From contig NZ_JASHKA010000001.1 of the NCBI RefSeq assembly GCF_030732845.1, positions 124,001 through 188,000 on the forward strand: 64,000 nucleotides of DNA, written 5' to 3'. This stretch comes from Roseibium sp. MMSF_3544. GTDB taxonomy: Bacteria; Pseudomonadota; Alphaproteobacteria; Rhizobiales; Stappiaceae. Positions 9,348-18,194 of this stretch are shown here, in pieces (positions within the stretch are counted from its first letter, which is position 1; each line of letters opens with the position of its first letter). A program made the translations under genes and the position numbers. The notes under the pieces are model-generated. The model was not told the origin of the DNA. It did no database searches and worked only from the letters and a program-made list of their open reading frames with translations.

Positions 9348-10946
9348 ATGCCGGAAAGTAGGATTGTCATTATCGGGGCCGGCATGGGTGGTCTTGCCGC
9401 GGCGCTGCGCTTGGCAAGCAGTGGTGTCCCGGTTCTTGTGCTGGAAGCTCAAAAGGCGCCCGGTGGAAAAATGCGCCAGGTCTGGGCAGGAGGGCAGGCG
9501 TTCGACGCTGGTCCGACCGTCCTTACGATGAAATGGGTCTTTGATGATCTGTTGGCCGGTTTGAACACCAGCCTGGAAGACGAAATCGCACTGGATAAGG
9601 CGGATCTCCTTGCCAGACACTTCTGGGCCGGTGCCGACCAGCTGGATCTCCATGCCGACGTGGACAGAAGCGTCGACGCCATTGGTGCGTTTTCAGGCCG
9701 CGCAGATGCAGCCGGTTACCGGAAATTTGCTGCAGATAGCCAGCGTGTTTTTGAGACGCTCAAGGACACGTTCATCAGCGCCTCCAGACCGAACCCGGTT
9801 TCATTGTCCAGCAGGATCGGATTTCTCAGGTTTGCTGACATGCTGGCGCTTCGCCCGTTTTCGACACTATGGGCAGCGCTCGGCGAATACTTCTCTGACC
9901 CGCGTTTGCGGCAGCTGTTCGGTCGCTACGCGACCTATTGCGGGTCGTCTCCCTTTGCAGCGCCGGCAACCTTGATGCTGGTCGCGCATGTCGAACAGGC
10001 AGGCGTGTGGATACCGAGAGGCGGTATGCATGGTATCGCGAGCCGCTTCCAGGCCTTGGCAGAAAGCCGGGGTGTTTCGTTCCGCTTCGATGCCCCTGTG
10101 GACCAGATCCAGACGGACAGCACCAGTGGCGCCGTCAAGGCCGTGCGCCTTGGAAGTGGTGAAGTCATCGAAGCCGGCAAGGTCATTTTCAACGGCGATG
10201 TCAGTGCGCTTCAAGACCTTTTGACGCCGAAATCGCAAAAGGCCTTCAAAAAGGTGCCGGATCGGAAGCGATCTCAGTCGGCCCTGGTCGCGTGCGGCGT
10301 GGCCAAGGCAAAGGGCGTACCGCTGGCGCACCACACGGTCTTTTTTTCAGATGATTACAAGGCTGAATTTCAAGCCGTTTTTCAGGACCGTTCCGCCCCT
10401 CCGGATCCAACGGTATATGTCTGCGCGCAGGACCGGGACGGCTCCGGTGGATTGCGTCGCGGCCGGTTCGGGCAGGACCTGGAACGCATTTACTGTCTCA
10501 TGAACCTGCCGGCGGACGGCGACAGACACAGCTATTCGACAAGCGAGTTGGATCAATGCCTCACAGCGATGGACCGCCGGCTGGCGAAAAACGGACTGAC
10601 ACTTCTCAGAGACGAGAACGCTCAGGTTCTGACGGCGCCGGACGGTTTCAACAAACTCTTCCCCGCGACAGGGGGCGCGCTCTACGGCCAGGCCTCTCAC
10701 GGGTGGATGGCGTCGTTCAGCCGGTTGGGGGCGAAGGGCAGGCTCAAGGGTCTGTACCTGGCCGGCGGCAGCGTGCATCCGGGACCGGGGATCCCAATGG
10801 CCGCGTTGTCGGGGAAACTGGCGGCCGAGCAGGTGATGGCGGATATCGCTATGACCGGCCGGTTCCACCGGGTGGCTACCAGTGGTGGTACGTCGACGCA
10901 ACCAGCGACTGCGGCAATTACGCCCTCACGATCATCGCCTTCATAG
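9348..10946 (+). CDS. crtD: Methoxyneurosporene/hydroxyneurosporene dehydrogenase
   Basis: This is a 532-residue FAD-dependent CrtI-family desaturase with the dinucleotide motif IVIIGAGMGGLAAALRLASSG at its N-terminus and the C-terminal FAD segment LAGGSVHPGPGIPMAALSGK. CrtD introduces the 3,4 double bond next to the modified end of acyclic carotenoids. The ATG at 9348 gives the usual N-terminus; an in-frame TTG lies 9 bp upstream. The last 35 or so residues after ALSGKLAAEQVMADI look unlike the family, because this stretch overlaps the beginning of crtC in another frame (see findings). Confidence 0.93.
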   Translation: MPESRIVIIGAGMGGLAAALRLASSGVPVLVLEAQKAPGGKMRQVWAGGQAFDAGPTVLTMKWVFDDLLAGLNTSLEDEIALDKADLLARHFWAGADQLDLHADVDRSVDAIGAFSGRADAAGYRKFAADSQRVFETLKDTFISASRPNPVSLSSRIGFLRFADMLALRPFSTLWAALGEYFSDPRLRQLFGRYATYCGSSPFAAPATLMLVAHVEQAGVWIPRGGMHGIASRFQALAESRGVSFRFDAPVDQIQTDSTSGAVKAVRLGSGEVIEAGKVIFNGDVSALQDLLTPKSQKAFKKVPDRKRSQSALVACGVAKAKGVPLAHHTVFFSDDYKAEFQAVFQDRSAPPDPTVYVCAQDRDGSGGLRRGRFGQDLERIYCLMNLPADGDRHSYSTSELDQCLTAMDRRLAKNGLTLLRDENAQVLTAPDGFNKLFPATGGALYGQASHGWMASFSRLGAKGRLKGLYLAGGSVHPGPGIPMAALSGKLAAEQVMADIAMTGRFHRVATSGGTSTQPATAAITPSRSSPS

Positions 10947-11788
10947 GGTCGGTTTTCTCGCCCTATTACCATTTTTCCGGCAGGAAGACGCCGGAGAACC
11001 ATGTCGCGTTCAATGTAGCGCTCTATCAGCCCTCGGGAAACATCTGGGCGATGACCGAACGCGGCTCGAAAAGTCTCGTCCGCAACGCCAAGGGCGTTTG
11101 GATCGGCAGCAGCGGATTGACCTGGTCCGGCGGTGAACTGGCATTGGAATTCGAAGAAATGGCGCTGCCCTGGCCGGGACATCGCTTCTTTCCCAGACGC
11201 TTTAATGGACGCGTTCGCCTCCAGCCGGAATTCCTTCATTTGAAGCCGTTCGACCTGGATGGGGAGGGGTGTCACGTCTGGTGGCCGCTCGTCCCGCAGG
11301 CGCGCCTTACAGTTGAATGCGACCTGCTGCCAGATGGCGGTTGGGAAGGGGAGGCGTATCACGATCTGAATTTCGGGTCCCGACCGCTCGAGACAGACTT
11401 TATCGCCTGGGACTGGGCGCGTGGCCGGGCGCAAGACAACAAGACGATCGTTCTTTACGACGCCGATATGCGCAATGGGGAGCAACGGACCCTCGGCCTT
11501 GCGTTTTCTGTCGGGAGCAACGCGGAGCCGATCGATTTGCCGGCGCGAAAGGCCTTGCCGCGCGGGGCATGGGGCATTCGCGGGAATATACACTGCGACG
11601 AGACCGACGAGCCCAATAGGTCGAGACGGTTGGAGGACACGCCGTTTTACACGCGATCGCTTGTGGAAACGACGCTGAAGGGAGAGCCCTTGCAAATGGT
11701 GCATGAGACACTTGATTGTCGGCGTCTCGCCAATCCGCTCGTAAGGATGATGCTGCCTTTCAGGATGCCCAGAAGGACCTGGGGTTAG
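10862..11788 (+). CDS. crtC: Hydroxyneurosporene synthase (carotenoid 1,2-hydratase); start codon unresolved
   Basis: The frame encodes a typical CrtC: GGYQWWYVDATSDCGNYALT near the N-terminus, then FIGSVFSPYYHFSGRKTPENHVAFNVALY, then EAYHDLNFGSRPLETDFIAWDWARG. It adds water across the terminal 1,2 double bond of neurosporene or lycopene. The coordinates mark the conserved region. In this frame there is no ATG, GTG, TTG or CTG between a GTG at 10703 (240 bp inside crtD) and the conserved segment. crtD runs in the next frame until 10946. A -1 shift near 10838-10862 would fuse CrtD to CrtC, and a single missing base would also explain the arrangement. It ends 13 bp from the convergent crtB stop. 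Confidence 0.85.
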   Translation, partial: VPPGGYQWWYVDATSDCGNYALTIIAFIGSVFSPYYHFSGRKTPENHVAFNVALYQPSGNIWAMTERGSKSLVRNAKGVWIGSSGLTWSGGELALEFEEMALPWPGHRFFPRRFNGRVRLQPEFLHLKPFDLDGEGCHVWWPLVPQARLTVECDLLPDGGWEGEAYHDLNFGSRPLETDFIAWDWARGRAQDNKTIVLYDADMRNGEQRTLGLAFSVGSNAEPIDLPARKALPRGAWGIRGNIHCDETDEPNRSRRLEDTPFYTRSLVETTLKGEPLQMVHETLDCRRLANPLVRMMLPFRMPRRTWG

Positions 11789-11801
11789 AACCCGATGAGA
11801 T

Positions 11802-12986
11802 TCATATCAGCCTTGCAGCCTTTTGCCGGGCGGCGAGTTTGTGAAACCGCAGGTCCTGCCGGCTTTCGTTTTGCAGTCTGATCAAGACACAAAGCAGACG
11901 TTCTGATGCGGAATCCGCTTGGACGTTGTGCGCTTGAAGTGATTTTTTTGCCTTTGCGATCGAAAAGGTCCGGGCAGCTGCGTTGACGAGCCCTGCGGCA
12001 GACGGGTCGGCTGCTGTTTCTTTCGCTTGCCGGGCGCTCACCGCTCGACTCTTGGCGGGCCGGCGTGCAGCCGCCAGGAGCGAGACCTTTCGCATCAACC
12101 CCGTGTGCGCCCTCTTCGTGACGCTGTCGTACCCGTTTGCCACGATTTCCATGCCAATCTCTTCATATATGAGAGCTGCGGAACGGATTGCATGCTGGCA
12201 GTCAGACGGGAGGGCAGCGATCCCGGCATGACCAAGACGATAGTGCCGTTCGGCCTCATTGAGCAGGCGCTTCACAACCTTACCCAGTTCCGGAGAAAAA
12301 CGCGGCGAAACGAGAAAGGTTTCCGGATTGATTCCCTGCTGCTCCAGCCAGTCCAAGGGCAGATAAATGCGCCCGTTCCGCGCATCTTCGCCGACATCCC
12401 GGGCGATGTTCGTAAGCTGCATCGCGATACCGAGATCTGCGGCCCGGGCAAGGTGCTGCGGCTCGCCGGTGCGCATGATGAGCGACATCATCAGACCGAC
12501 AGTCGCGGCAACGCCTGTCGCATATTCCTTGACATCATGAAGCGTCTGGTAGCGCCGGTTGGCAATGTCCATTGCGAAACCGTCCAACAGCGCTAGCGGG
12601 ATGCATTCGGGTATGGCGTAGTCTTCAACCGTCTTCTGAAATGCACGGTCGCATGGGTAGTCCGCCGGTCTGCCCTGGTAGATCAGACGCAGCCGTTGCT
12701 TCAGCTGCTCCAGCGAGGTCCGGTCTGACCGGGGATCGTCAATCAAATCGTCCGAGTGCCGGCAAAAGGCATACAGCGCAACCGCTGCCTTGCGGGTCTC
12801 GGGAGGGAGGAGCAAGGAGGCAAGATGAAAGGATTTGGAGCCTTTGCGAATGGACGCGGTGCACGCATTCAGATCGCTCCGGTACCTTGAAAGACCGTAG
12901 CGCGGGCTTGAGGAGTCCATCGGCCTTTTCGCGTGAAGGGCGAAAGGTTCAAAGCCTTCCAGCGCTCTTGGGCTGACCTTGTTCAT
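11802..12986 (-). CDS. crtB: Phytoene synthase
   Basis: This 394-residue squalene/phytoene synthase carries both aspartate-rich motifs, YAFCRHSDDLIDD and AMQLTNIARDVGEDARNGRIYLP (the latter reading NIARDVGED). It condenses two GGPP to phytoene. A C-terminal extension of about 60 residues after the family core (RAVSARQAKETAADPS onward) is basic and of unknown role. The ATG overlaps the crtI stop by 4 bp, so the two genes are coupled. It converges with crtC with only 13 bp between stops, and the tspO gene often found here is absent. Confidence 0.96.
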   Translation of the reverse strand: MNKVSPRALEGFEPFALHAKRPMDSSSPRYGLSRYRSDLNACTASIRKGSKSFHLASLLLPPETRKAAVALYAFCRHSDDLIDDPRSDRTSLEQLKQRLRLIYQGRPADYPCDRAFQKTVEDYAIPECIPLALLDGFAMDIANRRYQTLHDVKEYATGVAATVGLMMSLIMRTGEPQHLARAADLGIAMQLTNIARDVGEDARNGRIYLPLDWLEQQGINPETFLVSPRFSPELGKVVKRLLNEAERHYRLGHAGIAALPSDCQHAIRSAALIYEEIGMEIVANGYDSVTKRAHTGLMRKVSLLAAARRPAKSRAVSARQAKETAADPSAAGLVNAAARTFSIAKAKKSLQAHNVQADSASERLLCVLIRLQNESRQDLRFHKLAARQKAARLI

Positions 12987-14548
12987 TGCGGGACCTCTGC
13001 AGCGTGCGCGGGCTGGGGAATTGTCGCCGGATCAGGCACGAGGTCGGCCACAATCTGAGCAGAACAAACAACGCCTGGTAATCCGGCACCCGGGTGTGTC
13101 CCGGCGCCGCACAAATAGAGGTTCTCCAACTCCTCGCTTTTGTTGTGTGGCCGGAACCAGGAACTTTGGAGAAGCTTCGGTTCAAACGAAAACGCAGCCC
13201 CCTGCCAGGACAGGAGCCGCTCGCGAAAGTCGATCGGCGTCAGCACCTTGGAGCTCACGACATGCCGCGAAAGGTTCGGCAACACGGTTGCCTCAAGCTG
13301 AGCGGCAATTTTCTGCCGGTAGTTTTCCGCAAATGTCTCCCAAGCTGTTCCGCTGGCAAGATTGGGGACGGGACTGAGAACATAAAACGCGTCGCAACCT
13401 TCCGGCGCCACCGACGGATCGTTCGCTGAAGGCCGGTGTAGGTAAAGGCTGAAATCTTCCGCCAGGTGTTTCTTGATGAAGATATCTTCCAGCAATCCCT
13501 TGTATCGGGGCCCGAACAGCATCGTGTGATGACCGATGTCGTCATAGTTGCGGTCAGTGCCGAAATACCAGACGAAAAGACTCATCGAAAAATCGCCGCG
13601 CCTGATCTTGCGGTCGGTCCAGCGCTTGCGCGGATAATCCTTCAAGAGCTTTCCGTAAGTCATTGCAGAATCACAGTTTGACACCACGATGTCCGCGTGT
13701 ACCGTCTCGCCGGAGGCGAGCCGTACTCCCGTTGCTTTTCTTCCTGTCGTCAGGATGCTTTCAACCGTCTCATTCAGGCGGATCGTGCCGTTGTTTTTCC
13801 TCACGAGACCCGCGATTCCGCTGGCGAGCTTGTTTGTTCCACCCATGGCGTAGTGAACGCCGTGCTTGCTCTCAAGATGCGCGATCAGGCAGTAAAAGGA
13901 CGTGGTGGTGAACGGATTTCCGCCAATGAGGAGCGGATGAAACGAAAAGACCGACCGAAGTCTTTCGTTCTTAAAATGCTTGGAGACGACGCTGTAGACT
14001 GAGCGGTAGCCGCCGAGCCTGACGAGCTGTGCAAACGTACTCAGCGTAAAGGCGAGGCTGTGAAAGGGTTTGTCGGCAAGTTCCAGGAATGCGTATTCGT
14101 AGATCTGGCGGCTTTCTTCCATGAAGGTGCGGTATCCAGCAACATCATCCGGTTCAAAGCGCGCAATCTCCGCTTCCATCGCGGCCTGATCCCCCGAATA
14201 GGTGAAAACTGAGCCGTCGGAAAAACGGATCTTGTAGAAGGGGTCGTTCTCCCGAATGTCGAGATCGTCCGACAGTTTGCCTCCGCAATCCTCCCAGAGT
14301 TTTTCGAACAACCACGGCGCCGTGATGATTGTCGGACCGGCATCAAAGGTAAATCCGTCCTGCTGGTAGGCGTAGGCCCGTCCACCCGGCTTGTCCAAGG
14401 GATCAAACACCGTCACCCGGTACCCGCGCTTGCCCAGCAAGGCCGCAGCGGCCAGCCCGCCGACACCGGCTCCAATGACCACTGCGTGGGGCGCTCCAGG
14501 TTTGTCCGTCTCCGTGATTTTTGATGGAATGTCCGGGGCGATGTTCAC
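12983..14548 (-). CDS. crtI: Phytoene desaturase
   Basis: This 521-residue FAD-dependent desaturase has the N-terminal motif VVIGAGVGGLAAAALLGKRG and a C-terminal FAD segment LYLCGAGTHPGAGLPGVVCS. It performs the desaturations from phytoene to neurosporene or lycopene; the number of steps cannot be read from sequence. The start is a GTG (14546-14548) preceded by AAAGGAG. A perfect PpsR palindrome lies upstream at 14656-14673. Confidence 0.96.
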   Translation of the reverse strand: MNIAPDIPSKITETDKPGAPHAVVIGAGVGGLAAAALLGKRGYRVTVFDPLDKPGGRAYAYQQDGFTFDAGPTIITAPWLFEKLWEDCGGKLSDDLDIRENDPFYKIRFSDGSVFTYSGDQAAMEAEIARFEPDDVAGYRTFMEESRQIYEYAFLELADKPFHSLAFTLSTFAQLVRLGGYRSVYSVVSKHFKNERLRSVFSFHPLLIGGNPFTTTSFYCLIAHLESKHGVHYAMGGTNKLASGIAGLVRKNNGTIRLNETVESILTTGRKATGVRLASGETVHADIVVSNCDSAMTYGKLLKDYPRKRWTDRKIRRGDFSMSLFVWYFGTDRNYDDIGHHTMLFGPRYKGLLEDIFIKKHLAEDFSLYLHRPSANDPSVAPEGCDAFYVLSPVPNLASGTAWETFAENYRQKIAAQLEATVLPNLSRHVVSSKVLTPIDFRERLLSWQGAAFSFEPKLLQSSWFRPHNKSEELENLYLCGAGTHPGAGLPGVVCSAQIVADLVPDPATIPQPAHAAEVPQ

Positions 14549-14655
14549 GTTCGTGCTCCTTTCCCCATGGACCCAACCCGAACGGACACTCGGTGCCCGC
14601 GTGCCGTTCGATGGCGGGCAGGAGTGGGTCAGGTGTCAAACGGGCTCTTCCCTTG

Positions 14656-14697
14656 TGTAAATTTTAGTTTACACTTTTCTGTCTCAGAAAGAAGACC
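14656..14697 (-). promoter_or_regulatory. PpsR/CrtJ operator upstream of crtI
   Basis: A perfect TGT-N12-ACA palindrome (14656-14673) is followed 6 bp later by a degenerate TGT-N12-ACC (14680-14697). They lie between crtI and the DUF2306-type gene and probably control crtIB. Confidence 0.75.
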
Positions 14698-14705
14698 TTT
14701 TCAGA

Positions 14706-15485
14706 TTATTCTGCGGCATCCAGGTCCAGTGGCCTGTTGTTGCGAGGTCTTGCAGTCCTGGTTAAGAAGCGACGGCTGACTTGATGGCGATGGTAAAAGA
14801 TCAGTGCGAGACCCGTTGCAAGAGGGATCGCCCAGAGCCCTGGTGCAAGCGCAAGTTCCGGCATGAGGCGCACGGCGCCGAAGGCAAAGAAGGCCGTATA
14901 GACCGAAATTCCGGTTCCGACGATCGCCTTTATGTGCTCCAGCAACCACTCGATGGGTCCAGGATCACTCTTGAGCAGAAACCAGACATTTGTCGCAACA
15001 GTCGCAAAGCCGACCATAGATATGCCGATCATCATCGGCTGCGCGATCAGGACACCCTGCAGCGCGCAGTTGGCGGAGGCGACAAAAAGTGCAGCCTGAA
15101 GACCCCAGTTCAGAGGCGTCTGGTTCTTGCGCTGGTCCCGCTTGTTCACAGCACACAGCCAGCCGTACCAGGCCAGATTGACCGTCAAGAGGCCAAGATA
15201 CAGCATCATCCAGCCGAAGATCCCGCGAACGAGCACCGGATCGGAAAAATCCTCGTGATGGACGAGATGCGGATGGGTGGCCATTGGTGCAATCAACGTC
15301 AGCGTCGCCATCATCATGGCAATCGTACCGGTGAACAGCATGGCAGCGGCGAACAGCCGGCCCCACCACCGGTGCCGTTCCCCGCCCTTCCTGGCAAACA
15401 CCGGAACCCAGAAACCAACAAGGCCGGGTGCGCCGGTCGCTATGTGCAGCGCGATCAAGACTTTGAAGAGATCATAAACGGTCAT
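14706..15485 (-). CDS. DUF2306-type integral membrane protein within the carotenoid cluster
   Basis: This 259-residue protein has about seven hydrophobic segments. The N-terminal MTVYDLFKVLIALHIATGAPGL and the following RKGGERHRWWGRLFAAAML resemble the DUF2306 family, whose signature is a His in helix 1 followed by an RKGG-H-GR loop. No biochemical role is known to me for it. It lies upstream of and co-directional with crtIB (157-bp gap with a PpsR site) and divergent from a P450 gene 52 bp away. The ATG at 15483-15485 is chosen because the in-frame extension to 15548 would run into the P450 start. It could be a carotenoid or haem-linked accessory protein. Confidence 0.7.
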   Translation of the reverse strand: MTVYDLFKVLIALHIATGAPGLVGFWVPVFARKGGERHRWWGRLFAAAMLFTGTIAMMMATLTLIAPMATHPHLVHHEDFSDPVLVRGIFGWMMLYLGLLTVNLAWYGWLCAVNKRDQRKNQTPLNWGLQAALFVASANCALQGVLIAQPMMIGISMVGFATVATNVWFLLKSDPGPIEWLLEHIKAIVGTGISVYTAFFAFGAVRLMPELALAPGLWAIPLATGLALIFYHRHQVSRRFLTRTARPRNNRPLDLDAAE

Positions 15486-15537
15486 TGGCACAAGACTCCC
15501 GCAATGGCGCGCAAAACGCCGAGGGACGGAGGAAAAA

Positions 15538-16926
15538 ATGGCGGTCACTGAAATCTACGTTCCCCCGCGCCCCTCGCGTCTGCCGCCTGTCATGGCGTTG
15601 TTGCGTACGGTTTGGCACGGGGAGGGTGATCTTCTCAGCCTTTTGCCCGGATCTGCCTTTGCAATGAGTGCCGGGGAACTCGGGTATTCGCGGCGGTCGA
15701 TCAAGTTGTTCAACGATCCGGAACTGGTGCGGCAGATCCTTCACGACGCAGACGGCATCTTTCCCAAGAGCGACCTCATGGTCGGCGCGCTGGAGCCACT
15801 GATCGGCGATTCCATCTTCGTCTCGGACGGCGCGAAGTGGCGCCGGCAACGGGCGATGATCGACCCGGCCTTTTCCAAAATGCGCCTGACACGTGCCTTT
15901 GCGGCCATGCAACAGGCCGTTGATGCCTATGTCGAACGGCTGCGCACGAGTGCCGAGCGCAACGAAGTTCTGTCGCTTGACCGGATCATGAGCGAGCTGA
16001 CCGCCGATATCATCTGCCGGACGGTGTTTTCGACGTCGCTCGACACGCAGATCTCCAGGGACGTCTTCGATGATTTCGAGGTTTTTGAGCGCGGTGTCGC
16101 GCAGGTAAAGATCTGGCGCCTGATCATGGATCCTGCCTGGACGAAGGTGCCCCAAAGCACCGAGGTTCTGGCGGCATGCGAACGTATCCGGCACCATCTG
16201 GGCGGACTGATCGATACCCATACCGGTCCCGAAGCCGACCGTTTCGATGACATCGCCAGTGCAGTTATCGCTGCCCGCGACGCAGATACCGGAGACCCTT
16301 TCACGCGGGACGAACTGATTGATCAGCTCGGAGTGTTTTTCCTCGCCGGGCACGAAACGACGGCCAGCGCGCTCACATGGGCGTTCTATATGCTTGCCAT
16401 GTGCCCCGACGTTCTTGAGCGGCTTCGAACCGAAGTCGATGCCGTGACGAAGGGTGGTGATATCTCGTTCGAGGCGACTCGCTCGCTCACCTTTACCAGG
16501 GCCGTATTCAAGGAGACGCTCAGGCTTTATCCGCCAATCACTTTCATGCCGCGCGTTGCCCTTAGAGCGACCCGGATCGGTGACTACAAGGTACGCAAGG
16601 GGGCACTCCTGATGATTTCGCCCTGGACGCTTCAAAGGCACACGCGCTACTGGAGCGAGCCGGATCGCTTCGATCCTGAACGCTTCATGCCTGACCGGGA
16701 AAAGGACGTGCTGCCCGGGACTTACATTCCGTTCGGATCGGGACCCCACACGTGTGTGGGTGCAGGTTTTGCTGCCGTTGAAAGCGCCTTGATCCTCGGG
16801 CGCCTGACGCGCGCATTCGACTTCGTTCCGGAAGGCTCTGAACACGTGAAGCCTGCGGCGCGTCTGACGACGCGGCCGTCCCAGGAAATCCGTGTGCGGG
16901 TCAAGAACAAGAGCCATGGGCGTTAA
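15538..16926 (+). CDS. Cytochrome P450, candidate carotenoid-modifying monooxygenase
   Basis: This 462-residue P450 has all hallmark motifs: the I-helix AGHETTAS at residues 270-277, the K-helix ETLR at 326-329, a PERF-type segment (FDPERFMP) and the haem loop FGSGPHTCVG with ligand Cys406. It is soluble and bacterial in type, with no clear N-terminal anchor. A GGAGGAAAAA ribosome site precedes the ATG. The gene occupies the position that crtA holds in Rhodobacter clusters, between crtI and bchI. P450s are known to hydroxylate carotenoids in some bacteria (CYP175A1 in Thermus), so a carotenoid substrate is a reasonable inference, but nothing in the sequence proves it. Its 3' end overlaps the convergent ATP-grasp gene by 26 bp. 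Confidence 0.9.
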   Translation: MAVTEIYVPPRPSRLPPVMALLRTVWHGEGDLLSLLPGSAFAMSAGELGYSRRSIKLFNDPELVRQILHDADGIFPKSDLMVGALEPLIGDSIFVSDGAKWRRQRAMIDPAFSKMRLTRAFAAMQQAVDAYVERLRTSAERNEVLSLDRIMSELTADIICRTVFSTSLDTQISRDVFDDFEVFERGVAQVKIWRLIMDPAWTKVPQSTEVLAACERIRHHLGGLIDTHTGPEADRFDDIASAVIAARDADTGDPFTRDELIDQLGVFFLAGHETTASALTWAFYMLAMCPDVLERLRTEVDAVTKGGDISFEATRSLTFTRAVFKETLRLYPPITFMPRVALRATRIGDYKVRKGALLMISPWTLQRHTRYWSEPDRFDPERFMPDREKDVLPGTYIPFGSGPHTCVGAGFAAVESALILGRLTRAFDFVPEGSEHVKPAARLTTRPSQEIRVRVKNKSHGR

Positions 16927-18115
16927 CAGGTTTGGCGGCGTCAATTGATGCGGTGCCGGAGGCTGGTGCCCTCGGAGGCCAGGCAATGTCGCTTGTTGCT
17001 GCTTCGCCGAAGGTTCGGCCACCAAACATCACCTGCTTGAGAACCGGCCAGGAATAAGGTGTCATGAGCGGAAACGGGACGGGATCGGCGGTGGACCAAA
17101 GCACGTCCCGCGCGCTCAGCATTGCGCGAAGATGGCGAAGGGCCGTTTTGGGCCGGAAGATGTTGCCATAGACCTGCAGAAGCGTTGTGTGGCCCTCCTG
17201 AAACCGCTTTTCCGCTTTCAGTCCGACCGTCGGTGCGCTGTCGAACTCAGTGATCGCACGAGCGATGCCGGCGGGCTCCATGAAGTGTATTCCGCTGGTG
17301 AGGCGTGGATTGCATTCAAGTGGCCAAGGTCTCCCGTCTTCATCCACGATGAAGTCGAATGCCAGGAAGTAAGAGTAGTTGCCGGCGCGGGCGAAGTCGG
17401 CGACCCATTCCTCGACTGGGTGTAAATCTTCCACGCGTTGAAAGCAGACGGCCACGGTGCCGGCGAAAACGTTTCCCTCATAAGTGACATGGGCGAGCAC
17501 TTCGCCGTTCCGGCATAGACTCAATGTGCTGACTTCGCGACCAAAGATCCGCGACTGAACGATTGCGTCGGTATTGCCAAGGCTTTCCGCCGGAAGCGTC
17601 TTGGGCGTCAGCATGCGCAAGTCCTGGCCGGAGCACCCCAGTCTCGGTTTGACGACAGTCTCGCGTGATGCGGCGAGCTCCGATGCCGAAACGTCCGACG
17701 CCAGGTATGTTTCGGGAACCGTAAGTCCTGCCTCCTTGGCGATCTGGTTGAAGCTGTATTTGTCGTGAAGCTTCTGGAGTTCTTCATTGGAAATCGCAAA
17801 GAGCTGCGTTTCTTCCGGAAGTCTATTTTTCAGCAGGCTGACATGCAGAGCTTCTTCGGAAACCGGCAGGATCAGGTCGACCTCTTCGCGCGCGACAATC
17901 TCGAGCAGGCAGGTGAGATATTGCTCCTGATGGCTGTGCGGGGAGGGCGTTTGAAACGACTTTTCGACGGCGTTTGACGCCCGGCAAAGGTGGAAGGCAA
18001 ACGGATCTGCGACCAGAACCCGGCACCCGGCCGTGTTCAGCGCCCGCGCGAGTTCAAGCGCTTTCGGCAGACGACCAAGCGTCAGCAGTACGGTTATGGA
18101 CTTGCCATTCGACAT
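16901..18115 (-). CDS. ATP-grasp carboxylate-amine ligase-like protein
   Basis: This 404-residue protein has the ATP-grasp layout. There is a preATP-grasp Rossmann-like N-terminus (SITVLLTLGRLPKALELARA), an ATP-binding core around VVKPRLGCSGQDLRML (residues 154-169), and metal ligands in WPLECNPRLTSG (Glu267, Asn269, Arg271). Such enzymes activate a carboxylate as acyl phosphate and join it to an amine or thiol. It lies 79 bp downstream of bchO on the same strand, so it is probably the last gene of the bchIDO unit. The substrate is unknown. Pairing with the P450 suggests modification of a carotenoid or porphyrin carboxylate, which is speculative. Confidence 0.8.
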   Translation of the reverse strand: MSNGKSITVLLTLGRLPKALELARALNTAGCRVLVADPFAFHLCRASNAVEKSFQTPSPHSHQEQYLTCLLEIVAREEVDLILPVSEEALHVSLLKNRLPEETQLFAISNEELQKLHDKYSFNQIAKEAGLTVPETYLASDVSASELAASRETVVKPRLGCSGQDLRMLTPKTLPAESLGNTDAIVQSRIFGREVSTLSLCRNGEVLAHVTYEGNVFAGTVAVCFQRVEDLHPVEEWVADFARAGNYSYFLAFDFIVDEDGRPWPLECNPRLTSGIHFMEPAGIARAITEFDSAPTVGLKAEKRFQEGHTTLLQVYGNIFRPKTALRHLRAMLSARDVLWSTADPVPFPLMTPYSWPVLKQVMFGGRTFGEAATSDIAWPPRAPASGTASIDAAKPVNAHGSCS

Positions 18116-18194
18116 GACGCATGTCCCCAGTTCTCAGCGCGTGTGGCGGATCCTTTTCTTGTCCTCACCGGTCGGATTGTGATTTTCTGTTGTC

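Noticed and set aside
10556-10850. Upstream extension of the crtC frame to the ATG at 10556
   Set aside because: It would put over 100 Gly/Arg-rich residues unlike any CrtC before the conserved N-terminus and lies wholly inside crtD.
15472-17025. 517-residue minus-strand frame opposite the P450 gene
   Set aside because: The P450 motifs on the plus strand are decisive; the antisense frame has the Arg/His-rich look of a shadow.
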